Positions 17,588 through 24,569 of a DNA stretch of 26,345 nt are shown here, piece by piece. This DNA comes from JAHJTW01 sp964545545 (GTDB lineage Bacteria; Krumholzibacteriota; Krumholzibacteriia; LZORAL124-64-63): contig CAZJGK010000042.1 in NCBI GenBank assembly GCA_964545545.1, forward strand, positions 1-26,345. The letters run 5' to 3'. How positions within the stretch are numbered: the stretch's first letter is position 1; each line of letters opens with the position of its first letter. Position numbers and translations under genes: made by a program. The notes under the pieces were generated by a model. It was given only the letters and a program-made list of their open reading frames with translations, did not search any database and was not told the origin of the DNA.

Positions 17588-19159
17588 ATGGATCTTATCC
17601 TCAAACAAGGGCCTCATTCCCAGTTGCTCCGCCTTGCCGACGGCCTCCACATCGCCGGCCGCAACCCGGACGTTGCGATTCACATCACCAGCCCCGAGGT
17701 CAGCAACCGCCACGCCAGGTTGCGCATCGAGGGAAACAGTCTGTTCATCAGCGAATTGGGCTCTCTAAACGGCACCGAACTGGACGGCGTGCCCTTGCGG
17801 CCGCATCAGGGGGAGGTGGAGGTTCTCCCGGGGACCGTCATTTCCCTGGCCGGGGTGATTCTTCAACGGGACGCCAGGGGCACCAAGCCATCCGATTCCC
17901 CAAGTGAACTTTCCGTCCACGGCTTCTACAATCCCGAGTCGGGATTCAGCCAGTCCGCGGGTTTCCGCATCATGGACGCACTTTCCGGCCTGTTCGAACT
18001 GATCACCGACGAAGGCCGCTTTCTGGAAGACAAGGCCTGCGCCTTCGTGACCGGCCTTGTCCCCGCCGACCGGGTCGTCATGCTGGAAGACAGCGGCGAA
18101 GGGACATCCCTGGAAAAAGTGGGATCATGGACCAGGTCCGGCGAGCAGACCGAGGATATCCAGCTCAGCCAGACCATCGTGGACCGAGTCATGGGCCAGC
18201 GCACGAGCGTGCTGTTGAAGGATATCCAGGGTGAAAGTTGCGGGCCCAGTGAAAGCATGCTCGCCCTTCACCTGCGATCAGCCATGGCCGTGCCGCTGTT
18301 CGACAACCGCCGCGTGCGCGGCATCCTCTATGTCGATACCACAAAACCGGGTGTGAACTACGGCAATGAAGAGCTCCAGGTTCTCACGGCGACCGCCAAC
18401 GCCGTGGCCGTCAGGCTGCGCAACCTGAGCATGGAACAGGAACTGGCCACCGCGGCGCGCATTCAGCACGCCCTGTTGCCCGGGACGCTGCCCACGGTAC
18501 CCGGTTACGAACTCCAGGCCCGGCTCGACATGTGCCGGACCGTCGGCGGCGATCTCTACCACGCCCTGAACCGCAACCGCACGAATCTCCTGCTGGCGGT
18601 GGGTGATGTCGCGGGCAAGGGGATCCCGGCCGCCCTGGCCATGTCCGCCTGCATGCTGATGATCTCCACCCTGGCCGAAATCAGCAGCGAGGTGGATGCC
18701 ATGGTGAACCTCATCCACCGCCAGTTGTGGGAAAACCTGGCCACCGAACAATTCATCACCCTGTTTTTGGCCGAGCTGGATCCGGCCACAGGCTCCCTGA
18801 CCTATGTCAACGCCGGTCACGAACCGCCCTTGATCGTCCGCGCCACCGGCACCCTCGAAAAACTGGGGCCCACTGGTCCTCCCGTGGCCCTGCTGCCAGA
18901 TTCCATGTGGATCATGGAGCAGGTGACTCTTGAGCCGGGTGACCTGCTGGCAGTCTTCAGCGACGGTATTCCTGAAGCGACCCTCAAGGGTGAGGAATTC
19001 CTGGGTCAGGAATCCCTGGTTGAAATCCTGAAGTCGCAGCGCACCGATCCTCTGGATCAGATCTCCGCAGCCGCGTTTGCCGAGGTCCAGGCTTTCCTGG
19101 GGGACAACCCTCCGTCTGACGACGTGACCTTGATGCTCCTGCGCCGCAACGAGGTTTGA
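17588..19159 (+). CDS. FHA-GAF-PP2C (SpoIIE/RsbU-type) serine phosphatase
   Basis: A 523-residue signalling phosphatase. An FHA phosphothreonine-binding domain spans about residues 1-95, with GRNPD, the SNRHARL motif and GSLNGTELDG. A GAF sensor domain follows (about 120-285). The C-terminal PP2C domain (about 295-523) has ARIQHALLP, the metal-binding aspartates in VGGDLYH and GDVAGKG, NAGHEPPL, FSDGIPEA and SDDVTLMLL, so it should be active on phosphoserine or phosphothreonine of an unknown partner. Such proteins often govern anti-sigma-factor antagonists, but no STAS or anti-sigma gene lies in the window. The ATG at 17588 has no strong Shine-Dalgarno; a GTG two codons earlier (17582) is an equal alternative. 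A candidate promoter lies upstream. No membrane segment is visible, so it is cytoplasmic. Confidence 0.92.
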   Translation: MDLILKQGPHSQLLRLADGLHIAGRNPDVAIHITSPEVSNRHARLRIEGNSLFISELGSLNGTELDGVPLRPHQGEVEVLPGTVISLAGVILQRDARGTKPSDSPSELSVHGFYNPESGFSQSAGFRIMDALSGLFELITDEGRFLEDKACAFVTGLVPADRVVMLEDSGEGTSLEKVGSWTRSGEQTEDIQLSQTIVDRVMGQRTSVLLKDIQGESCGPSESMLALHLRSAMAVPLFDNRRVRGILYVDTTKPGVNYGNEELQVLTATANAVAVRLRNLSMEQELATAARIQHALLPGTLPTVPGYELQARLDMCRTVGGDLYHALNRNRTNLLLAVGDVAGKGIPAALAMSACMLMISTLAEISSEVDAMVNLIHRQLWENLATEQFITLFLAELDPATGSLTYVNAGHEPPLIVRATGTLEKLGPTGPPVALLPDSMWIMEQVTLEPGDLLAVFSDGIPEATLKGEEFLGQESLVEILKSQRTDPLDQISAAAFAEVQAFLGDNPPSDDVTLMLLRRNEV

Positions 19160-19377
19160 GCCCGGCTAGTCGTCCAGGATCATGCTCGGAGCCGAATTTC
19201 CCACGCACGAGCCTCACGAAAGGAGGAGTGGCGCGGTAGAATTTCTTCCTGTCCTTTGCTGTTTCAACGGGGAATTTCACCGATTGAGATTGAGGTTGGG
19301 ATTCCAGGACTGACCGTGCAGAACACGGGGCAGGCCGGAATTTACTGCCGAGCGCCGGGTGGAGGCCCGGAAGGCGC

Positions 19378-20097
19378 TCACCCTCTCCGCCATGCATAGA
19401 CACTCCCGGACTGCGCATCGGGTTCAAAGGGGGTCTCCTTGAAGTCCGCGAAGTGGCCCAGGAGTTCGAAACCGGCCGCCTGATGGCCCAACAGGTATTC
19501 CAGGCTCACGTGGGGCACAAGTCTCACCTCGCCCTGAAACACCACTTTTGCGGCCGCCACCAGTTGGGTATGAAACGTCAAACCCTCCTCGCTGATGTCC
19601 TCGTACCAGCGATGGAATTCCAGGCCGTCCTTTTCCCGGCGCAGGACGGGAAAACGATAATCCTGCACCTTGGCCCGCAGGATGGGGTCGAAGTTCACGG
19701 TCTGGAAAACCCAGATTCCCCCGGGGGCAAGCAACTTTTTCATGTTCAGGACGAAGCCGGCCAACCCCGGGGACGGCAGATGCGGCAACACATTGCCGAT
19801 GCAGAAAGCCCCCGCAAAACTGCCCGGCTTGAGCAATCCGATTTCTTCCATACCCTGAATGCGAAAATCACCCTCAGGGTGCTCCCGGACGGCGCGGGAA
19901 ATCATGCCGGGATCCAGGTCGATACCCAGGCAGGTGCGCTCATCCTTGATCAGGGCGGCACAGTAGTGGCCGGGCCCACAGCCAATATCCAGCAGCCGGC
20001 CCTTGGCCGGCATCCAGCGCTCAAGGAATTCCAGCGTGGCCGGTCGAAACGGAAAAACCTTTTCATAGTGGCCGGCGAAATCCGTATAGAAAGCCAT
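19378..20097 (-). CDS. Class I SAM-dependent methyltransferase
   Basis: A 239-residue small-molecule or protein methyltransferase; the acceptor is not identifiable. Motif I is LLDIGCGPGHY (35-45), the acidic end of strand 2 is GIDLDPGM (58-65), and the post-I region FAGAFCIGNVLPHL (94-107) follows the usual methyltransferase fold. The C-terminal half is the family's beta-rich portion. The ATG is preceded by GAGG at 7 bases. The gene lies 83 bases downstream of the membrane protein on the same strand; co-transcription is possible. The stop overlaps a short hairpin (GAGCGCC...GGCGCTC, 19351-19380) without a T tract. The 218 bases between this stop and the convergent PP2C stop (19160-19377) contain no gene that I can support. 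Confidence 0.85.
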   Translation of the reverse strand: MAFYTDFAGHYEKVFPFRPATLEFLERWMPAKGRLLDIGCGPGHYCAALIKDERTCLGIDLDPGMISRAVREHPEGDFRIQGMEEIGLLKPGSFAGAFCIGNVLPHLPSPGLAGFVLNMKKLLAPGGIWVFQTVNFDPILRAKVQDYRFPVLRREKDGLEFHRWYEDISEEGLTFHTQLVAAAKVVFQGEVRLVPHVSLEYLLGHQAAGFELLGHFADFKETPFEPDAQSGSVYAWRRG

Positions 20098-20180
20098 GAT
20101 GGAACCTCAATTATTCCGTTGCATGTGGTGCGCGATTCTCCTCACGCCCAACTTGCCGTCAATCGGGACCCCCAGAGGGA

Positions 20181-21920
20181 TCAATCCGAAATCCAGTGGA
20201 AGGTCATGTAGCCCGGTCGTTCCTCGTATTTCACCGCGACCGCCCCGGAAAGCCGCAGGGTTTCCCGCCAAAATTCCGAGCGGTGTTCATCGCCCGGACG
20301 CAAAGCGACCTCCGCCCAGGCGAACCCGGCCGCCCGCATTTCGGTCAGGAATTTTTCTCCATCCTCCGTGCCCTCTTCACAGCCCTGCAACCGTTTCCTG
20401 AAGGCCATGACCTGTGGCGGCACCCAACCTGTCGCGCCGCCGGTCACCGGCTGTCCCAATTCCAGCGCACGGGCGATCCACAGGGCTTCGGTCTGATCCT
20501 CGGCGTACTCGTTGACCGGGGCGGGCAAGGTAAGGACGGGGCCGGTGGGCCGGACACCGGCAGCCATGGGCCTCCCCGTCACGGGCACGGCAACCCACGG
20601 CACGCCCATGGGCAGGGACATCAACACCATGAGCACCACCGCAACCGGAGCCAATATGCGGCGCTTTCCGGCCAGGGCCGCCCATTGCCCGGCTCCCACG
20701 GCGGCCCACCAGGCCACCGCCATGGTCATCAGCCATGAAAACCGCCAGGCGCCGCGAAACGCGCGAAAGGGCGGCAAGATGGTGCGCAGCCATTCCAGGG
20801 GCAAAGGCAACCGCACACCGGTGCCCGGCACCCCCACCGAATCGCCGAAAGCAAACACCAGGCCGACCAGACCGGCTACCAGCAAAACCTTGCCGGCAGC
20901 CATCTGGTCTTCATCCAGTCGCCGACGCTTCCGCCAACCGTACACCGCCAACAACAAGGCCATCCAACCGGGGTGCAGCGTCTGCCGCGCCCAGTCCTTG
21001 TAACGCGCCTGCCCCTGAACTCCATGGCCCGTCCAGTCGGAGATCCGACTGCGATAGGCGCCCCGGTTCAAAAGGTGCTGGATGTCCGCGCTGCCAAGGC
21101 GAACCTCGGTCACGGAGCGGGTGAATTGTGGATACTGCCGGCGGAGCTGCAGCTGGGGTTGAGCCAGCAGGTAAACTGAAGCCAGCGTCAACAGCGCCGG
21201 CAGCAAGGCCGCCCGGGAAACGGACAGCAGTTGTTTTCCCCCGGCTTGGCCGGACCGCAGACGCCGCCAGAGCCAAGCCGTCTTCAGGGCAGCCGTCCCG
21301 ACCACCGCGTAGGCAAAACCATACCAGCCCCAGGCGGCCTGCAGAACGAGGCCACCCCCCACCAGCCACCAGATGAGGCCGGCGGGGCGACCCTGCTCCT
21401 GACGCCGACAGGCCACCACCACGGCGGCGAGGGTGAAAAGCACAAACGGCGGCGGCAATTGGTTCAGATGTCCCAGCTGAGCGGTCGTGAACGGCGCCGA
21501 GACCAGGGCCAGCGCCGCCACCCCCGCTCCTTGCCACGAACCGCCGGTGCACCGCCACAAGGTCGCCATGCCAGCGGCAGCCAGCAGCAGGCTGAGCAGA
21601 AACGCCAGGTTGTACTGGGCGGCGGCTGTGGGGTGGAAAAGCAGATGCACGGGCCACACCAACCAGGCCTGACCCAGCAGCGAATCCATGCAGCCCAACA
21701 TACCGTGCAGGGGATAAAAAATCGGCAGATTCACCCACACCTGGGGTTGCCACCAGTGGCCCGCCGTCCACTGCAGGATTCCCAACTGCAACATGGGATC
21801 GATGCCGCCGAAGGGCCCGAGCACGGACCCGGACCAGTTGCGAAACACCGGTCCCAGGACCCAGCCGATAAAGAGGATCACCCCACCCCAGGCGATCTTG
21901 TCTGCGGCGGTGCGAATCAT
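20181..21920 (-). CDS. Polytopic membrane protein, possibly a GT-C-type glycosyltransferase
   Basis: A 579-residue integral membrane protein with roughly ten hydrophobic segments in the first 430 residues (VILFIGWVLGPVF, LAFLLSLLLAAAGMATLW, LLALLTLASVYLLA-like stretches, VLLVAGLVGLVFAF, LAPVAVVLMVLMSLPMGV) and a soluble C-terminal portion of about 140 residues. The first exported loop contains acidic and aromatic residues (GGIDPMLQLG, WWQPQVWVNLPIFYP), reminiscent of GT-C lipid-linked sugar transferases or YfhO-like proteins, but no diagnostic motif is seen and I leave the activity open. Basic RRL/WRKRRR clusters mark cytoplasmic loops. GAGG lies 4 bases before the ATG, a weak ribosome site. 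It lies upstream of the methyltransferase. Function could involve cell-surface glycoconjugates. Confidence 0.7.
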   Translation of the reverse strand: MIRTAADKIAWGGVILFIGWVLGPVFRNWSGSVLGPFGGIDPMLQLGILQWTAGHWWQPQVWVNLPIFYPLHGMLGCMDSLLGQAWLVWPVHLLFHPTAAAQYNLAFLLSLLLAAAGMATLWRCTGGSWQGAGVAALALVSAPFTTAQLGHLNQLPPPFVLFTLAAVVVACRRQEQGRPAGLIWWLVGGGLVLQAAWGWYGFAYAVVGTAALKTAWLWRRLRSGQAGGKQLLSVSRAALLPALLTLASVYLLAQPQLQLRRQYPQFTRSVTEVRLGSADIQHLLNRGAYRSRISDWTGHGVQGQARYKDWARQTLHPGWMALLLAVYGWRKRRRLDEDQMAAGKVLLVAGLVGLVFAFGDSVGVPGTGVRLPLPLEWLRTILPPFRAFRGAWRFSWLMTMAVAWWAAVGAGQWAALAGKRRILAPVAVVLMVLMSLPMGVPWVAVPVTGRPMAAGVRPTGPVLTLPAPVNEYAEDQTEALWIARALELGQPVTGGATGWVPPQVMAFRKRLQGCEEGTEDGEKFLTEMRAAGFAWAEVALRPGDEHRSEFWRETLRLSGAVAVKYEERPGYMTFHWISD

Positions 21921-22022
21921 GGCGCCTCGTCGTCGCGGTGCACCGCAACCTCCCGGGAAAATTCCGGGCCGCCCCCGGTTGGGAACGGCCCGCCATCATA
22001 AATCGCCCGTCTTCCCGCCGAC

Positions 22023-22052
22023 ATCCTGCTCCATCGAAAGGAACCTTGTCCA
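22023..22052. repeat. Dispersed 30-bp intergenic repeat, copy 2
   Basis: Same orientation as the copy at 17481-17510, with three mismatches. It occupies the 144-base gap between the peroxiredoxin stop and the membrane-protein start, both on the minus strand. Nothing else is recognised in that gap. Confidence 0.7.
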
Positions 22053-22064
22053 CGGTTCATTGTC

Positions 22065-22766
22065 CTAGGGCTGCCAGACTTCCCAAACTTTACCCACCAG
22101 ATCAGGCCCGGGATTCAATGTTATCCCGCCCGGCTCCCAGCCCGAAGGAGTCACCTCGCCGGTTGCGGCCACATGCTGGAAAGCCTTGATCTGCCGCAGC
22201 AACTCACGTGGGTTGCGGCCGACCTCGGGAGTCAGCACTTCCATGGCTCGGATCACGAAATCCGGATCGATGATGAACCGGCCGCGAATATCCACTCCGG
22301 CCTGTTCATCGTAGACACCGTACACCGAGCCCACCAGTCCGCCGGCATCCGAGAGCATGGGGAACGGGACGCCGCCCTTGACCATCTTGGACAGCTCTTC
22401 TTCCTGCCAGATCTTGTGGACAAACCTGCTGTCGGTGCTCAAGGAAAGCACTGTGACGCCCAGCTTTTCAAATTCCTTGTTCATGGCGGCGACCGCCGCC
22501 AATTCGGTGGGTCAGACAAAGGTGAAATCACCGGGGTAAAAGCACAGCACGATCCACTTGCCCCGGTAATCCGACAGCTTGACGGGCACGAAGCCCTTGC
22601 CCTCCAGATAAGCGTTGGCCTCGAAATCAATAGCCTCACGACCCACTCTTGCTTGCATGGGCACAACCTCCTTGACCATTCCCCCACTGGGTTGTTGCGA
22701 ATCGGCCGCCGGCGGCACCATGGGGCCCCCCGCCGGCTTGACACAACCGTCCTTGAGCTTCGCCAT
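22065..22766 (-). CDS. Selenocysteine-containing peroxiredoxin (UGA at the peroxidatic site)
   Basis: A 233-residue peroxiredoxin of the AhpC/Prx1 type that reduces hydroperoxides. Two same-frame segments are separated by one TGA codon at 22512-22514 (residue 85). The surrounding residues read YPGDFTFV-U-PTE, against the family's DFTFVCPTE, so the UGA sits exactly on the catalytic cysteine. P78 and T82 of the active site and R172 (DFVIRAMEV) are conserved. A SECIS-like hairpin follows the UGA. The usual resolving-cysteine region GEVCP reads GEVTP (T206), so the only cysteines are C8 and C75. The first 35 residues are an extra N-terminal segment, rich in Pro/Gly. The start is fixed by AAAGGAGG 5 bases before the ATG. 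Known selenocysteine peroxiredoxins exist (PrxU of Eubacterium acidaminophilum). SelA, SelB, SelC and SelD are not in the window. A point error in a TGC/TGT codon is the alternative. Confidence 0.85.
22484..22501 (-). promoter_or_regulatory. Bacterial SECIS-like hairpin directing UGA to selenocysteine
   Basis: On the minus strand a 7-bp stem (U plus GGCGGC paired with GCCGCC plus A) closes the loop GGUC, 17 bases after the UGA. Bacterial SECIS elements sit just downstream of the UGA with a small apical loop that has G among its first two bases, about 16-37 bases from the UGA; all these conditions are met. It lies inside the coding sequence. Confidence 0.65.
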
Positions 22767-22809
22767 CTCTACCTCCTTTGGTAGGACTTCCGGATGGATT
22801 TCGCTCAGC

Positions 22810-22818
22810 ATCCTAACA
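22810..22818 (-). promoter_or_regulatory. Candidate extended -10 of the peroxiredoxin gene
   Basis: The minus strand reads TGTTAGGAT: TGn followed by TAGGAT, the same -10 hexamer as at 17528-17533. No good -35 is visible. A start near 22803 would give a leader of about 37 bases before the ATG at 22766. Confidence 0.3.
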
Positions 22819-22830
22819 TAAATCAGGGGG

Positions 22831-22860
22831 TCATGCGCCGATTTGTCGGACCCAGTCCAT
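22831..22860 (-). pseudogene. Diverged remnant of a second citF 3' end
   Basis: The minus strand encodes MDWVRQIGA and a stop, against IDCVRQIGE and a stop at the true CitF end (23000-23029). Twenty-two of 30 bases match, and seven of the eight differences fall at third codon positions, which suggests descent from a coding sequence rather than chance. No further CitF similarity is visible upstream of it. Confidence 0.45.
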
Positions 22861-22885
22861 CGCATTCGCGCGCGATCCGCCAGTG

Positions 22886-22915
22886 ATCGACTGCATGTGC
22901 CAGATCGGGGAGTGA
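22886..22915 (+). pseudogene. Inverted copy of the citF 3' end
   Basis: The plus strand encodes IDCMCQIGE and a stop, differing from the CitF tail at three bases of 30. It forms part of the left arm of the large palindrome 22886-23029; similarity continues past the stop codon to 22931. Confidence 0.55.
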
Positions 22916-23029
22916 TTCCCGTTCTGGGGGCGAATAAGCGCCGCGCGCAGAAACGCCGGCCATTCGGCCGGCGTTTCTGCTGAGCCCCCGGGACGGGAAT
23001 CACTCCCCGATCTGCCGCACGCAGTCGAT
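22886..23029. repeat. Large two-tier palindrome at the end of citF
   Basis: The outer arms are 22886-22931 and 22984-23029 (46 positions, 41 Watson-Crick pairs). The inner arms are 22947-22961 and 22966-22980, a perfect 15-bp stem with loop ATTC. The right outer arm contains the last nine CitF codons and its stop. No T tract follows on either strand, so it is not a standard intrinsic terminator. With the preceding 119 bases it fills the interval between peroxiredoxin and citF. Confidence 0.9.
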
Positions 23030-24556
23030 AACCGTCCCATCCACCCATTTGATGGCCGCCACGACCTTGTCCCCGAATTCGGGGGTCTGCGGCGCGCCGC
23101 CCACGATCTCCTCCACCTCGGTCTTGATCTCCGCGAGGGGCCGAAGCGGCAGGCTGGAACCGGCCAGTTTTTTCTGCAGATCGCGGCGCAGGGGATTGAT
23201 GGCGATGCCCCGCTCGGTGACGATCACATCGATCAGTTCGCCGGGACCGCACAGGGTAGTCACCCGGTCCACCAGCACGGGGATCCGGTCGCGGAAACTG
23301 GGAATGGGCAGAATGGTGCACTTGCTGGCCAGGCAGTTCTGCCAGCCGCCGATGCCGTGCAAAAGACGCCCGTCGCTGTGGGTGACGACATTGGCATTGA
23401 AATCGACATCGACCTCCGTGGCCCCCAAGACGACCACGTCGAGCAGGCCGGCGAAATTTCCCTTACCGTGCCAGTTGTAGCTGGTGAACGGCGAGGTGTT
23501 CACATGGCCCGGGTTCTCACGCATGGACCGCACCCCGTCCAGGTCGAAGGTCTGGCCGTCGAGGATGTAGTCGGTCAAACCTTCCTCCAGCATGTCCACC
23601 AGATACTTGTTGGAACCCCCGCGCACGAAACGGGCCTTGATGTTCTGCTCGCGCATCATGTCCCGCAAAAATATCGCAAAGGCCAGGGAGGTGCCGCCGG
23701 CGCCGGCCTGAAAGCTGAAACCGTTGGTGATGATGCCCGCCTCGTCGCAGAATCGAGCCGTGAGCTCCGCGATGAGCAGCCGATCGGGCGACTTGGTGAT
23801 GCGCGTGGTTCCGCTGACGATCTGGCTCGCATCCCCGATGGAATCCATCACGACGACCTGGTCCACGTTGTTGCCCTGGATCTGCCAGGGGATACAGGGA
23901 AAAGGCACCAGGTTGTCGGTGACCACGATCACGTGGTCGGCGTACTCGCTGTCGGCCAGGGCAAAGCCCAGCAACCCGCAGGCCGTGGGGCCGCGATCGC
24001 CCGTGGCGTTGCCGAATTCGTCGGCGGTCGGCGCGGCGATCACCGCGATGTCCACATGCACTTCGCCGTCCTGGATCGCCTGGTAGCGGCCTCCGTGGCT
24101 GCGCAGCACCGCCATGCCGCGCATCTTGCCGCGGGTGCAGTAATCCCCCAGGGGTCCGTTCATGGACCCTTCGATGTGATGAATGACGCCGTTTTCCATG
24201 TGCCGGACCATGGGCTCGTGCACCGGAAAACTGGCCGAGGGGAACCAGCGCAGGTCCTTGACGCCCAGCTCGGCGGCAGCGGCAAACACCGCGTTGGCCA
24301 CGAAGTCGCCGTTGCGCAGGTGGTGGTGGGTGGAGATGGTCATCCCGTCGCGCAGCCCCGCATTACCCAGAGCCTGGATCAGCGAAGCGGTCACCTTGTT
24401 CCCGTCCAGGGGATAGTCGTTACACGTGCGGATGGGCGGGCAGGCCTTGTTCCCGGTAGGACGATACTTGCCCACACCCTGAAAGGGGACCGCCTCATTG
24501 CCGTTGATTTCGGCGGGCACCAGTCGGCCGGCAGCATTCTCGATCAGCTTGGTCAT
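23000..24556 (-). CDS. citF: Citrate lyase alpha subunit (citrate CoA-transferase)
   Basis: A 518-residue subunit that exchanges acetyl for citryl on the acyl-carrier prosthetic group, the first step in splitting citrate to acetate and oxaloacetate. Full-length similarity to CitF is clear by eye: STHHHLRNGDFV near the start, then APTADEFGNATG, FSFQAGAGGTSLA, RGGSNKYLVDMLEEGL and CGPGELIDVIVTERGIAINP. GGAG lies 8 bases before the ATG, 13 bases after the stop of the C_GCAxxG gene. It is the last gene of the operon and its final codons and stop lie in the right arm of the large palindrome. Alternative: another CoA-transferase family I member, which is less likely given the CitD-CitE protein upstream. 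Confidence 0.93.
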   Translation of the reverse strand: MTKLIENAAGRLVPAEINGNEAVPFQGVGKYRPTGNKACPPIRTCNDYPLDGNKVTASLIQALGNAGLRDGMTISTHHHLRNGDFVANAVFAAAAELGVKDLRWFPSASFPVHEPMVRHMENGVIHHIEGSMNGPLGDYCTRGKMRGMAVLRSHGGRYQAIQDGEVHVDIAVIAAPTADEFGNATGDRGPTACGLLGFALADSEYADHVIVVTDNLVPFPCIPWQIQGNNVDQVVVMDSIGDASQIVSGTTRITKSPDRLLIAELTARFCDEAGIITNGFSFQAGAGGTSLAFAIFLRDMMREQNIKARFVRGGSNKYLVDMLEEGLTDYILDGQTFDLDGVRSMRENPGHVNTSPFTSYNWHGKGNFAGLLDVVVLGATEVDVDFNANVVTHSDGRLLHGIGGWQNCLASKCTILPIPSFRDRIPVLVDRVTTLCGPGELIDVIVTERGIAINPLRRDLQKKLAGSSLPLRPLAEIKTEVEEIVGGAPQTPEFGDKVVAAIKWVDGTVIDCVRQIGE

Positions 24557-24569
24557 CGTCCGCTCTCCT

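Noticed and set aside
19351..19380. Hairpin GAGCGCC...GGCGCTC as methyltransferase terminator
   Set aside because: The stem is short and bulged, overlaps the stop codon, and has no T tract on either strand.
22032..22067. ECF-type promoter (GAACCT-N16-TCCTA) in repeat copy 2
   Set aside because: No plus-strand gene lies downstream; it would drive only antisense RNA to the peroxiredoxin, and copy 1 lacks the matching -10.
22831..23040. Minus-strand ORF of 69 codons overlapping the citF end
   Set aside because: It is produced by the palindrome and the citF shadow frame. Only its last nine codons resemble anything, and they are listed as a citF tail remnant.
22767..23321. N-terminal extension of the peroxiredoxin frame up to 23321
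   Set aside because: It runs antisense through citF and the palindrome and has no ribosome site. The ATG at 22766 with AAAGGAGG is the clear start.
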